DNA of 64,000 bases from Oegoconia quadripuncta. Lineage: Eukaryota; Arthropoda; Insecta; Lepidoptera; Autostichidae. Position 1 is the first letter of the stretch. Each line of letters begins with the position of its first letter. Where the stretch lies: the NCBI GenBank assembly GCA_949316235.1, contig OX438748.1, positions 30,560,836 through 30,624,835 on the forward strand, written 5' to 3'. The notes beneath the pieces are model-generated. The model did no database searches, was not told where the DNA came from, and worked only from the letters and a program-made list of their open reading frames with translations. Shown piece by piece: positions 10,952 to 21,814 of this stretch. The position numbers and the translations under genes were made by a program.

Positions 10952-11496
10952 AGCCGGCAAAGTTGTTCTGAATTGTAACAAAAATAAACCTAACAAACCT
11001 GATTCCATTGATTTGATTGATTGATTGAGCGCCTGATTTTTCTGACAAGTGAATCTCCCGAAGTATCCTTCAGAGATTATGATGAGTTCGGTATAATTAT
11101 AACTCTGGTAAAAGTGTTTTTTTTTTTACCTAACTATTAGCTGGTTCATAAATATAAACAGATGTGTCAGAGTGAGATAAAATTTATCGATTGTTTAAGT
11201 TTTATCAAGAAGAGCTCACCAAGCATCTGTTCTGAACTAGCAACAGAGTTTACGTCCTGCATAAATTATAGGTACGTTACGTAAAATGTGAACTGTAAGA
11301 ATCTCAGTGGCAAAAATAATACTTAATAATAAATTTCTTTATTATATTTCTTTATTAATAAACAAAAAAGATCAGAGTTTATAATGTAAACAATTATACT
11401 CAACTGAGGCAGAAAACTATATAATGAAGCGTACTAACAATAACTCAGCTTAAGTGCTAACAGTTAGGCATCCAGAAACATATTGATTGTCATGGT
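10952..11496. other. AT-rich intergenic DNA
   Basis: A gattgattgattgag snippet at 11017-11031 is LINE-tail-like. No gene. Confidence 0.35.
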
Positions 11497-11706
11497 AGTT
11501 GCTAGCCAGACAGAGTACTAAACATGTACCCCGCTGGGAATCGACCCCGCGACCTTCGATTCTTAGGTCCGTATTAATAACCCGTTCTCAAGATTGACAT
11601 GGCCTGAAGTTGACGCTTGAGAATCTTTTGCATATTAAAACAGCATCAGAAAAAATGGTCTTGAGACTGAGACGCGATCTATTTATTTACATTGAGCCAC
11701 AGAATT
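11497..11706 (-). mobile_element. SINE family A head split by a MITE
   Basis: Gtaccccgctgggaatcg (11526-11543) is the minus-strand SINE A head and tttacattgagccacag (11686 on) is its 5' end. Between them (about 11568-11684) lies a sequence beginning gtccgtattaataacccgtt, akin to the Harbinger-like MITE at 17629. It reads as a MITE inserted in the SINE. Confidence 0.5.
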
Positions 11707-12361
11707 TGGTGAAGATGTACTCCGCAGACAAAGTAACAGAGTCATTAGTAGTTACTTATAAAGCATAATGCAATGGATAGATAATTTCACTTAAGACGGT
11801 GTGTCTTAAGTGAAATCTTCTATAGAAATATTCACATGTTGTACCTAAGTCTGAAATCAGCATAAAGCTGGAACTGTGTACGTTGTCACGAAGCCCGTAA
11901 ATATTCGAGATAAATTACTGCGGCTCAAGATGAGGTCTACATTTGCTTAATTTTAACTGACTTTGTACACAAACTGAGGTACGAAGTCGGTTGCTTCATT
12001 AAAATTATGAAGATACTTCTCCAGGGTTATGAGCACAGATTGGTGAATGTTCTATTTAGTAAGCATGGGCAACTCATGATGAGTGATATAGATCGAGATA
12101 TATTGGCTCATATTTCGGAAGTTGGTGCCTTGGGTATTTTCTTCCAGAATGAAATAGCTCATTCGTAATATTATATATAAAAATATTTACAATCTAATTA
12201 TAATCAAGACTTTATGCAATTGTCCGCTTAAAAAAATCATTCTCTTACAATATTAACCTATGCAAGTTATTGAACTAATTGTTCTGGACAACTACTTTGC
12301 TTTGCTTTCTACAACTTTTCCTAATACTCATAACATCATTTAATTAACTAAGAAAAATATG
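11707..12361. other. intergenic DNA with a perfect hairpin
   Basis: Atttcacttaagac (11784-11797) and gtcttaagtgaaat (11803-11816) form a perfect 14-bp stem with a 5-nt loop. Otherwise nothing recognised. Confidence 0.4.
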
Positions 12362-12462
12362 TTTATTTACTGAGATCGCGTGCTTCATCATCGACCACAT
12401 CGTCACTTTCCATCAGATGAGATTGTGGTCAAACGCATATCCAGTCGACCATAAAAAAACAC
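12362..12462 (+). mobile_element. CR1/Jockey-like LINE 3' end
   Basis: Gagatcgcgtgcttcatc, cagatgagattgtggtcaaa, then catatccagtcgaccataaaaaaa. It is the same 3' end as the minus-strand copy at 62957-63213. Confidence 0.6.
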
Positions 12463-13540
12463 CTCTTCCTTTGGATATCACAATTTAAAGACAATACGAG
12501 TATTATGCAGGGTGTTCTGTTGACGTGACACGCAAATGAACATAATATTGTACTCATACTAGATTTATTTTTAATGTTTAAACGGAAAAGATCCATATCC
12601 CACACTTTGCACATGTCTAACTGATAGGCTGTGGTAAAACGAGGCGTGTTGTTGTGACTTGTGATAAATAAGCCGGCTTTTCGCTTCGCGGTAGGGTTTT
12701 AAAGCCTATATATGTATATTCTTGCAGTACCCGTCCTTCGTTATTAAAATAAAATTTCAATATAGCTATACAATATTATATGCAGAAATCTCTCCGAAAG
12801 ACTAAGTGCATACATGTCGGGGAAACGCGGCCGTGGCAAGCGACTGGGACAGTGCCAGCCTCTCGTGGTATGGGGTAGCTCGGGACATTGCGATATTATG
12901 TTAAGCTACTTAAGGCGAATGGGATATAAAAATGACACAAGGATTTACCAGAAGGGTGTAATAGTCTGCCACTGATGGCACACGGGCCCCATTAAATTTA
13001 CCTAAATCTTTAAGGCAGCAATTACAGACCACTTACCCACACACAATTCAATTATGATCATGGAACCTGAGATGCTTACCAGTGAAGATTAAACATTTGC
13101 ATGTCCCTCATGCCATTCAAGTTGTTCTCGCATGCAATCTGTGGAATTCAATCTATCTAGTCTACAATCCCTCCTGCTCAAATTCCATATCCAACTTCTT
13201 ATTAAGACTCACCGGATTCTTCCAAGCGTCGGTAATAATAGGTAATCAAAGTCACTCACGTTCGTTGATGTGTTAAGTGGTGGTGCTTCTCCTTTGACGG
13301 CTGGTATTCATTTTGGGTGTCCAGGCCTAACATTACTGGAAACGTCACCGCCCCATTTTCGGCGATACCAGCGCCACCAGGATCACTTCTTGTAGCAAAA
13401 CGCGTATTATAATAGTCATACGACCGTCTAAATTATAAATTATATCGCTAATATATTGCTATTATTATAAATGAGAAAGTTTGGATGTTTGTTATTCCCC
13501 GCAGGCGAAGCCTCAGACGTAAAACTGGTATATAATATTA
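12463..13540. other. intergenic DNA
   Basis: No gene recognised. A moderately GC-rich patch (about 12815-12890) has no coding signature. Confidence 0.35.
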
Positions 13541-13800
13541 TAAATAAATAAATATCCTTGGACATATACATACAATGCCATCTAGTTCCACATTAAGCAA
13601 CTATAGTCTTGTGTTGTGGATACCAGATGGTTGATATACTACATAAATATATTTTTTTTGTAAATAAATAGTTATTATAAATGAAAACATCCATAACTCT
13701 GATACACATGTATGTATTCATCACACAAACATATGCCCCTAGCGGGATTTGATCTCGCGACCTTTTGGTATAGTTTCTAACCACTACACCAAAACAGGGG
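13541..13800 (-). mobile_element. tRNA-derived SINE, family B
   Basis: The minus strand has the tRNA-like head (ggtgtagtggttagaaac, then ggtcgcgagatcaaatccc), then gatgaatacatac, an A/T linker, accatctggtatccacaac and ttgcttaatgtggaactaga. Sister copies are at 15331, 37361, 52041 and 53145. Confidence 0.8.
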
Positions 13801-14889
13801 ACCAATCGCGCTGTTTTACTGGTCGAACGGAACGTTTTTGATTTTCGTTTAGCTTTAGTTCATCTGATGTAAAAAATGATATCGCAATCAAATTAAATCG
13901 ATTGACGCTACCAAAGTAAAACTAAACCCAAAATGTGTAGAACTAACCACGAGTATTAAAAAAAAAACTAGGTTAATTTCCGTTCAAATGATTAAGCGCG
14001 ATACGAAATGTGCTTAACGTAATGTTATTGGTTATGGTTTAGCTTTGGTATTATCGTTCAAACTTAGCGCGATCGGCCCCCAGGTCGACATATAGGTACA
14101 ACGTCACAACCTTTATCGGTCAAATGGGTAAAATGTTAATTTTCTTGCTTGAATAAAAATAAACAACGTACCTAGAAGACATAAACACTGCCACTTTTAG
14201 GTAACCATTTATGTTAAATATCTTTTTGTATTTTATTTTGTGTGCATTAAAGGATTCAATAATAATAATTTTAAGTACCGAACCAATAAATTATATCAAA
14301 AGATTTCGTTAACATGAACCGTTTCCGTAAACTCATGGTTGAGATGCTGATTTAAAATTATAATAAGCCCACTCACCCCACGCTTACAATATTACAGAAG
14401 GGTGTGCTTCCCCCATTAATATATTAATATGCCTTAAGACTTTAGAGATTCCGCCGAATTTCCGACCTATGTGTTCCCAACTTGCCTTCTTGTTAAAATA
14501 TCAGGATACACAGAGAGAAGATGCCCCATAGTTTGTAGAGTGACATCGCACAAGCACCAGTTGTCGTCGGTATATCCCCACTTGGGCATGTTCTCTCAGC
14601 ATCTACGGACCCCGGTACGCAGTCTGTGGAGTGACTTCTATACGGGTTACTCCAGATCGTGACTCGATCGAAGCTTCTCTGCCGGTGGAAGGTTGGTAGT
14701 GAGAGCTCTTCCCATAATTGAACGCGAGATTTAGGGGCATCTCAATTTATAATTATCACTTACCAATCTTTTATTAGAGTATCTCAGATCAGTAGCAAAT
14801 TGAAAGGAAAGTATTCTTAAATATAATCATTAGCAAATTTTACTAAAATGAAATCTGGTTTTATCATTAAAGACAAGAAAAAAATAGCG
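13801..14889. other. intergenic DNA
   Basis: No coding or repeat signature supported. A 63-codon ORF at 14471 has no family features. Confidence 0.35.
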
Positions 14890-15325
14890 TTCAGTCCCTT
14901 TTCATGCTAGCGTTTCTCACCTCCGCCACGTGTGCATTTCTGAATATTTCGAAAGGTGAACGTTGCTACAAGCATTAAACTTTTAATGTTTGGAACACCC
15001 GAACGCTCTCTTCTTCTTAGTGTCAATGCGTCCAATCATACTTGATCCGCCCAGAATTCACCCACATCAACGGCGTTGATGCCACAAGTGGAGGGGCATA
15101 GAGGGCAGGAGAGCAAGTGCGCCATATTTTGAGATGGGGTTCCATAAGCCCAGTACGTTCGTGACTGTCAGTGAATCCCCACTTCACCAAGCTTGCTCTG
15201 CAGCGACCGACTCCGGCCCTCAGGCAATTTAAAGTCTTCCAGGTCTACCTCTGCAGCTTGTGGTAATGCTTATTTCGGGATATCTCTAACCAACCCATAA
15301 GGTCGTGAAGTTATATATGAAGTTA
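14890..15325 (+). repeat. dispersed repeat, family I, with about 260-bp insert
   Basis: The left part (aggtgaacgttgctacaag, ttaaacttttaatgtttgga) and the right part (tttcgggatatctctaacc) bracket about 260 bp (15008-15268) that the copy at 9305-9590 lacks. The insert is GC-richer and was not identified. Confidence 0.4.
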
Positions 15326-15330
15326 TATAA

Positions 15331-15600
15331 GACGACCTGTTTGGTGTAGTGGTTAAAAATTCTGACTGCTATACCAAAAGGTCGCGGGTTCGAACCCGCT
15401 AGGGGCATATGTTTGTATGATGACTACAGACATGTGTTCCCGAGTTATGGATGTTTTTCATTTATTTATGTATTTATTTACAAAAAAAATGTATTTGTGT
15501 AGTTTATCAACCATCTGGTATCCATAATACAATTCTAGTTGCTTAGTGTGAAACTAGATGGCGCTGTGTGTATGTGCAAATTTATTTATTTATTATTTAT
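15331..15600 (+). mobile_element. tRNA-derived SINE, family B, full length
   Basis: A clear pol III A-box region (gacctgtttggtgtagtgg) and B-box (ggttcgaacccgc), followed by the family B body and a TTTATT-rich 3' end. It is immediately downstream of the family I repeat. Confidence 0.85.
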
Positions 15601-16048
15601 ATATGTGTGTATGTTTCCGTACTCGCACAACTACAGACATATAGAGGGTCGTGGTTATTTCTGGGAGGTAGACTATACGCCAAGCTGATGTATAGGTATG
15701 ATGTATATATATATACATACATTAGTGAGAGGAAAATACATATTTGATACTTTTCCCATAAAATATATTTTACTTCACCACTGGCAGTATATAGTTCAGT
15801 TTATTACAAAGTTACTCATTTCATTTTATCTGTGAAAACTTCGGACGGAGAATATTTCGTTGCTATAAATAAGTAAGATTCTAATTAAACAACTGGTGTA
15901 CCTACCCGTTTCTCCGCCTAATTTTGTTTTTCAATTACATTATAAGCTTTTATTTATAGGCTATATTTAAAAGGGACGTGTCTCAGAATGGCGTTGTTGA
16001 AATTGTTTTTTTTTTATTTTCATGAGGAATAATTAATAGTCAATATAT
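15601..16048. other. AT-rich intergenic DNA
   Basis: No gene; a short (TA)n run is near 15707-15716. Confidence 0.4.
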
Positions 16049-16468
16049 GGGGTCTTTACCTATGAAATTGGAGTTTTTTTTCTTCATTAATCATATGTAC
16101 CTATTCCTGCGATTTTCAAAGCTAAATCCAAATTTGTTATTTATTTGGAAAATGGAATATTATTTCAAGGTTTCACATGAAATATTTTTTAATTTCTGGG
16201 CTAAATCACATAATAAAAAAAATTTGAACACGGCTCTTTTCATGTGCTTCCCATAATCATTTATTAGATTCGCTGAAACGTTTATAAAGCAGTTACTTTT
16301 AAAAATTAACGTTGCCTATAGTTAACTTAATATTATCCGATAATTCACATAAAGTTTAGCTAAATTTGGATTTGCCGTTCCCAAAAAAAAAAACAAAAAT
16401 GTTTGTATGGAGAAAACAGTCTTAATGAAATTCTTCATACAAAACGCCAATTTCATAGGTAAGGACCT
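16049..16468. mobile_element. TIR element, family D, uninterrupted copy
   Basis: Ends: ggtctttacctatgaaattgg at the left and ccaatttcataggtaaggacc at the right. The body is near identical to 6062-6586 minus its nested insert. The 69-codon ORF inside also appears in the 6062 copy but is part of the repeat and has no transposase features. Confidence 0.75.
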
Positions 16469-16529
16469 AATAGTATTATAGTACATACAAGGTATAGTCT
16501 GAAACAGAAATCCTTTACAGCCCTACAAC

Positions 16530-16574
16530 AATACAAATTAAGTGGGTTTATAATAAACCCACTTAATTTGTATT
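16530..16574. repeat. perfect 21-bp hairpin
   Basis: Two perfectly complementary 21-nt arms (16530-16550 and 16554-16574) are separated by 3 nt (taa). The arms start aatacaaattaagtggg. Confidence 0.9.
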
Positions 16575-16575
16575 C

Positions 16576-16853
16576 AGTGGCGCCCTCAATGGATAAATTA
16601 AGAGTTCTCTATAAATACAGAATAAATAAAAAAAATCGCTCTGACCTGCACTCGAGAATTATTAATTATTTTCGAGAATTTAAAATTATTGATAAAAATG
16701 GCCACTTTTTATAATCATGAATTCTGGAAAATAGCCTCAATCAAGGCTATTTAGGTATTATTTCCTTTTAGGCTTCTCGAGTGCAGGTCAGAGAGTTTTT
16801 TTTATTATTCTATTCAAAAAAGAAAACTCAATTTGTCCAATCAGGGCGCCACT
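16576..16853. mobile_element. foldback MITE, family E
   Basis: Agtggcgccct at the left and agggcgccact at the right; inner inverted blocks ctctgacctgcactcgagaa and ttctcgagtgcaggtcagag. The related element is at 54015-54310 and a half copy at about 45545-45680. Confidence 0.7.
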
Positions 16854-17071
16854 AATCGGAATAAATAAATAAACTGTACTTGTGTCTTATTGTTTTAGTT
16901 GTATTTTTCATATGTAAAATTTGTTACGTGTGTGTACATGGATGCAAATAAATTCTTATCTATATCTATCTACAAAGCCTCTTAAATTTACTCCGGAAAT
17001 TTTAAACGTTTTGGGAATTTTTTTTGTTTAGATGCAGCAATTACCGAGTTTAACAATACAATAAAGTACTA

Positions 17072-17262
17072 TATTCGTATGATGAATACGGACATGTGTA
17101 CCCGAGTTATGGATGTTTAAATATAAAGTAAGTATTTATTTACAAAAAAAAAGTAGTATATCAACCATCTGGTACCCACAACACGAGCCTATAGTTGCTT
17201 AAAGTGGAACTAGATGGCATTGTGTGCATGTCCAAGGATATTTATATTTATTTATTATTTAT
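17072..17262 (+). mobile_element. SINE family B, 5' truncated
   Basis: Starts at cgtatgatgaatacggacat and runs through accatctggtacccacaac and ttgcttaaagtggaactaga. The tRNA head is missing. Confidence 0.7.
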
Positions 17263-17509
17263 GTCAAACTTTCGAAAATAATTTATGAATTCCTGAAAAA
17301 AACTTAATTTGAATTATGCCGGACTGTAAAGATTTCTCTGTTTTAGACTGTATGTACTATGGGATTGCAATCTGTATCACAAAAATTTAAAATAGTATCT
17401 AGTAGTCGCAGTAATGATGGCGATACAATATTGGACGTAACTGCCAAGTAATGAGTATACAATAAAGGAATAAGTACGATACGAGCTGTGATAAAAGATC
17501 ATCAGATTA

Positions 17510-17622
17510 TCATCATTCATCATCGTAGTATCGGCCACAAGACGGCCACTACTGAATTCCATAGATATTACAGATTTCCAGAGCAAGGTTGAAAGCGGCC
17601 TGCATAGTTCTACTGTCACTCC
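17510..17622 (+). repeat. RTE-associated 3' fragment
   Basis: Tatcggccacaagacggcca through gaaagcggcctgcatag resembles the fragment at 7380-7545. It abuts the left half of the MITE at 17629. Confidence 0.3.
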
Positions 17623-17628
17623 AACTTA

Positions 17629-17673
17629 CGCCCGTATTAATAAACCATTCTCAAGATTCAAGACAGTCTTGTG
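17629..17673 (+). mobile_element. left part of PIF/Harbinger-like MITE, split by Maverick
   Basis: It starts cgcccgtattaataaacc, preceded by tta (17626-17628). The right part ends ggtttattaatacgggcc at 35167, followed by tta (35168-35170). Removing the Maverick and one target duplication leaves an element of about 320 bp with 25-bp TIRs and a TTA target duplication, as in PIF/Harbinger. Confidence 0.75.
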
Positions 17674-17925
17674 AGTAGGATATTATTGGGCATTCTAGAC
17701 CACCATCCGTTCAGTCGGCTACGCACCTGCTTCGCCTCCTTCACTTCTGGTGTCCTAGAATGCCCAATAATATCGTTCGATCTATTGTGCATTCTATCCC
17801 ACCATTAGTTTACGAGGTGAATGATCGTTCGCTCTCACTCTGTGCAATTCTAATTTAAAGAATTGTTGTTATATCAACGCTCCATCACAATTCCTATATA
17901 AATCACCTGTAGTTGTAAATGATCT
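17674..17925 (+). repeat. Maverick left terminal inverted repeat
   Basis: The first 104 bp match the right end with one mismatch. A 9-bp indel and scattered substitutions follow out to acctgtagttgtaa at about 17920. Weaker similarity, including ttggtcctgaaaggacc and the mini-gene, continues to about 18271, giving a roughly 600-bp diverged TIR. Confidence 0.93.
17679..17774. repeat. palindrome within left TIR
   Basis: Perfect 20-bp arms at 17679-17698 (gatattattgggcattctag) and 17755-17774 enclose 56 bp. The same arms occur at 34786-34805 and 34862-34881 in the right TIR. Could fold as a terminal hairpin or be paired binding sites. Confidence 0.9.
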
Positions 17926-17998
17926 GTCGTGGAAACATTGAACAGTTTGTTGGTCCTGAAAGGACCTTTTTATAATGTATGAACCTTAAAATAACCTT

Positions 17999-18271
17999 TT
18001 AATATTCATGAAGCTTATTAGTTGCAGCCATACGAGTGCGAATATCTAAATCTTCCAAGTATTTAATACATGCCGTATCAGGACACAATTTAAACAAACA
18101 CCAGAAACATGATCGGAACCCGTACATTGTATAGTAACCGTGTTTGGTGATTAAGGCCTCTTGTATTTCACATATTTCACATATTTTCTCAACTTCTACA
18201 TAAGTTTCTATAGACCGCTTTATGACGTCCATTTCGAATGAAATCTCTCCCAAATCTAAACCACATCGCAA
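17999..18271 (-). CDS. TIR-borne small protein, unknown function
   Basis: A 90-residue ORF just inside the left terminus, reading outward. Residues from about 29 are cysteine-rich: C-E-I-C near 31-34, then F-W-C and later L-C-P and A-C spacings that could bind metal, but no named domain was recognised. The stretch EALITKHGY followed by YGFRSCF is matched by EALITNHGY and YGLRTCF in a truncated gene at 34274-34399, which reads outward at the other end. That mirror copy, plus conservation at the protein level, supports it as real and as part of the inverted repeat. No promoter identified. Function unknown; a small DNA- or host-interacting protein is only a guess. Confidence 0.6.
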   Translation of the reverse strand: MRCGLDLGEISFEMDVIKRSIETYVEVEKICEICEIQEALITKHGYYTMYGFRSCFWCLFKLCPDTACIKYLEDLDIRTRMAATNKLHEY

Positions 18272-18284
18272 ATATTTAATTACT

Positions 18285-18480
18285 TAAATAAATAAATGAA
18301 CAAATCCGGTGCTATACACACTAGATAATGGATAAAAATATATTAATGTAAATATGTAAACATCGTTAGACACTTAATGTTTGTATTTATCTGACAAATA
18401 TTTGCCCCTAGCGAGAATCGAACCCGCAGTATTTTGGTTTCAAACCAGGACACTACCAGTCGGTCGTCAAAGTCTCACCC
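18285..18480 (-). mobile_element. tRNA-derived SINE, family B2, inside Maverick
   Basis: The B-box-like ggttcgattctcgctagg is on the minus strand, with ctagataatggataaaa at the other end. A second SINE-like head (ctagcgggaatcgaaccc) follows at 18534-18551 and another (aattgaacccataaccg) at about 18680. Host repeats that landed in the element after insertion. Confidence 0.6.
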
Positions 18481-18987
18481 CAATAAGCCAAATCATAAGA
18501 ACTATATGAATTAACCATCGTTTAAAATTTACCCCTAGCGGGAATCGAACCCGCATCGGCTCGTTTCTTAAACAGTATAGTACTCACTACGCAAGCCGTC
18601 GTTAATATCACCTTTCAATAAACCAAATCATGAGAATTAATAGGTACATATCCTTTGATTAATATTTTCTCCTGCCAGGAATTGAACCCATAACCGTTGA
18701 TTAAGGGTATTGAATATACCTTAAGTACTATAGACCGTATTATTTAATACATAAATCTTGAATTGTTATACTATAATCGAAAGCAGAACCGTTTTAACAA
18801 AAGCGTGGGAAAAGAGGAAAGCCATGCACCTGACAACACTGCTGCTGTTATAATAAGTTTGCAACCTGACGCTTGCTCATGTTTCGCTATGTTGCTGGTT
18901 AAATCAAAATACGTGCATGCCTTAGCGTCAAATGTTATAATGTCTAGGTAGGTACAAAGATAGATCGCAAAGTACACCACCCATTTT
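18481..18987. other. Maverick left arm, SINE debris and possible upstream exon
   Basis: Contains two partial SINE heads. At 18940-18947 an ATG TCT AG is followed by gtaggt; its phase matches the acceptor at 20881, so it could be the first coding exon of the spliced gene. Not proven. Confidence 0.3.
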
Positions 18988-19373
18988 TAGGGTTCCGTAC
19001 CCAAAGGGTAAAACGGGACCCTATTACTAAGACTCTGTTGTATCTCATGAACAGTGATAGACAGTTGAAATTTTCACAGATGATGTATTTCTAGTGTCGC
19101 TATAACAACAAATACTAAACAAACAGAATAAATAAAGTGATTGTTTTGCTCGTTTTTGGTCGATATTGTATATGTCGATAACGGCAACAGGTAGACGCTT
19201 GAAATATTCACAAAATATTTAGTTCTATATTCACTTTAAAAATAAATAATTAAAATAAAACAAATATTTAAGGGGCTTCCCATACAACAAGCGTGATTTT
19301 TTGCCGTTTTATAGATAATGGTAGAGAACCCTTAGTGTGCGAGTCCGACTCGCACTTGGCCGGTTTTTATTAT
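18988..19373 (+). repeat. Lepidoptera-wide dispersed repeat
   Basis: Starts agggttccgtacccaaaggg and ends gactcgcacttggccggttt, with tctcatgaacagtgatagac and ttgaaattttcacagatgat inside. I recognise this family as common in lepidopteran genomes but cannot assign its class. Inserted in the Maverick. Confidence 0.6.
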
Positions 19374-19504
19374 TTCTCGAGTTCGGTCTTGCGATGAAAA
19401 TGAGAATGCGAGTCGCCTCACCTTTATCATTTACATATCGTATATCTTCTTAAGTCTGTAAACGTTTATAGCTTATGTTAATAAATTGAAATATTTATAA
19501 ATAG

Positions 19505-19538
<34 letters not shown>
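19505..19538. repeat. (TA)n microsatellite
   Basis: Seventeen TA units, flanked to the right by a family I fragment (ccccatttgggataagagtc, 19558-19577). Confidence 0.9.
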
Positions 19539-19543
<5 letters not shown>

Positions 19544-19927
19544 AATATTTGTAACCACCCCATTTGGGATAAGAGTCGTGAATGTATATATGTATTTGCT
19601 TGTGAATTGTACTATTGAATTAACATTAGTGAGACACCTTTTATCTAGATAATATACGAATTGACGCAAATTAAAGTTTTAATGCAGCTTGAATTATGCA
19701 CAGTTGACAAAAGACCGATAAGTGGAATTGCTAGCTATAGTGTCACCTCCCGAGTTACTTGTATTTTAATGAAAATTATTTATTTCTTCACTAGCTATCA
19801 GCCGTGACTTTATCTGATTTTGAAAGTGCTGAAAATACACAAAACATGTTCGATAAAAATAATCGACCTATGATTATGATATTAAGGTATTTTGTCTGAT
19901 AATTAATTATAACTCTTGATATTTGAA

Positions 19928-20175
19928 CATATGGGCTCAGTGATTGAAATGCGGGTCCTTTGGGAGATTCGGGTTCGATTCCCCTACCTATGTGCGAATG
20001 AGTTTTTAATTGAACTTAGGTAAGTGTGTTTATCTGATTGCTCGTAAACTCTTAATTCTCTAGAAATAATCGAAGTTACTATGAAGTACCCAACTCGCAC
20101 TGGATCAGCGTGGTGGACTATGGTCCATACTCTCCTCCATCCCCTTACAGTGGGATGTTTAGGAACGGATGATGA
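19928..20175 (+). mobile_element. tRNA-derived SINE, family H, inside Maverick
   Basis: A tRNA-like head with B-box (gggttcgattccc), then tgagtttttaattgaactta, then cagcgtggtggactatgg and cagtgggatgtttaggaacg. The sister copy is at 43930-44232. Confidence 0.75.
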
Positions 20176-20880
20176 TAACATATTGAAGTACTCCCGAACT
20201 AAGCAATGATACAGCAGTGTAAATTTAAGTATACACTCCGCGTAACTATCTTCGTTTGGTTTTATACGAATTAGTGATATCTCATTTGTTAAATTCGGTT
20301 AAAATGTTTTAGAATAACATACGAGTACATACAACTTGTGAAACACATTACCTTTCGTTTGACTTCGTCGTAGTTGATAATACAATCGCTTAGTCAGGTT
20401 TCATTTTACAAATACGGTGGAAACTGCAGCGCGTTGCGCGAAACAAATACACTCATATATTTATTTTCCTATAAAAATAACTGCAACTAAGCAAATCATC
20501 GTGGGACAGTTGAGGCGATCAAGTGACTCGGTACAATAGGTCGTAAGTGCTTTTACTTAGCTGTTATTAAAATTTCTTCCTGCGTAGGAATTAAGTTTGA
20601 TTTGATAATGAATCAATAATGTAGTTAGGTATGTAGCAGTTTTGTATTGTTGATACCCATAAATACACAATATTTGAGTAAAATTTATTCATTCTACAAT
20701 TGTTTCTGTGACGATACCTATCATCTGCAACTGTGGCACCATCTTCGCTCCAATTAAAAAAAAATGTTAGTAAGTATATTTGAATATAAAACATAATCAT
20801 AAATAATTCTTGAATTATGGTCTAATATTTGATATATTTTATTTAAAATGTTATTATAATAATTTTGTTTCTATTTTCAG
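20176..20880. other. Maverick left arm, upstream or intron of the spliced gene
   Basis: No clear exon. A short GC-richer patch (gcagcgcgttgcgcg, about 20426-20440) might be promoter DNA. Several GTAAGT sites lack an in-phase ATG. Confidence 0.35.
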
Positions 20881-21814
20881 GTCGGACGTTGAATATAATA
20901 CTTTCATCGAGTCGGACAGCTCTGACTCGCCGCCCTCACCGCCTGCGAAAGCGGTGCTGAAGAAGGCCCCGAAGAAGAAGGCACCCGCAGCGGTGAAAAG
21001 AAACGCGCCTGCCGAGCTATCAGCATCAAATAGGTAAAAATTAGACCTACACATTTCCACTCATACATATTTCAACATTGTGTGTTTATGGTTAAACTTT
21101 ACTTTACAGTTCCAACAAAAAGAAGTCTTGCCGTGGTCGCGACACAACCGCCGGCGACGCTACCGAGACCTCGACTTCGACATTGACAAGGTAAGGAAAA
21201 CTTACACTTTCTCTATCAAATTTAAAAAATAGCCAATGTATTTAACTCAACGGGCCACATCAGACCACTGTCCGACATCGATAGCAGGGTTTGAATTCAA
21301 TCATAAAATACTGCTGCCCATTTCTATGTCTGCGGACGTAGTAAATATTCTACCTCAATCATTAGTCTGATTATAACACCTTACTTGTGATGGGTTGGTG
21401 CGCTATTCTACTCTGAGCCACCACGCGGACATATTTGATGTTTATTTACCTATATAATATTGTTTCAGTTCCGGAGGGCTATTTGGCCTGGAGCCCGAGG
21501 CGTCGAAGCCGAAGTCTTCCACGGCGAAGCAGGTACTTCAGACTTACTTAACGACCCGAGTCCCTGGCGGGAGGGTGCGCCGGGAAGCTTTTCACCAAAG
21601 CGGTGAATATTTCCTGGAAGTGCGTGTATACAACACGGAGGAGGCGACCTCTGCAGTCCCGGATCAGAGGTGGAAACACGCGGAGGTGACGTTAAAGGTC
21701 AAATTAAATAGGGGGACTCCGCAGTGGGAAAAGCTGCAAGCTTTTATGAAGCGGAGTCACGAGCTATTTAATGACTGCGAGCCCGTATTTTTTAGTGAAA
21801 AGATTTTTAAATAG
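20881..21814 (+). CDS. spliced GC-rich gene upstream of PolB, unknown function
   Basis: Three exons fit perfectly: 20881-21033, 21110-21190 and 21469-21814. Each has cag acceptors, GT donors and phase 2 junctions of the form AG/T, giving about 192 codons to a TAA. The first coding exon is upstream and uncertain (a candidate is ATG TCT AG at 18940-18947). The N-terminal part is low complexity: acidic SDSSDSPP, then lysine/alanine-rich KKAPKKKAPAAVKR, like a nuclear tail. The C-terminal about 110 residues look globular (EYFLEVRVYN, RWKHAEVTLKVKLN, FMKRSHELFNDCEP). Its GC-rich codons differ from the AT-rich neighbours, suggesting capture from a host or another virus. No family recognised. A DNA-binding early protein is a guess from the basic tail and position. 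Confidence 0.7.

Noticed and set aside
15361..15400. tRNA gene (strong A-box and B-box)
   Set aside because: It is the head of a SINE with a multi-copy 3' body, and the cloverleaf is not kept. The same holds for 43930, 52041 and 53145.
20854..21060. 68-codon minus ORF (Ala/Phe/Gly-rich)
   Set aside because: Antisense of the lysine/alanine-rich exon of the spliced gene.
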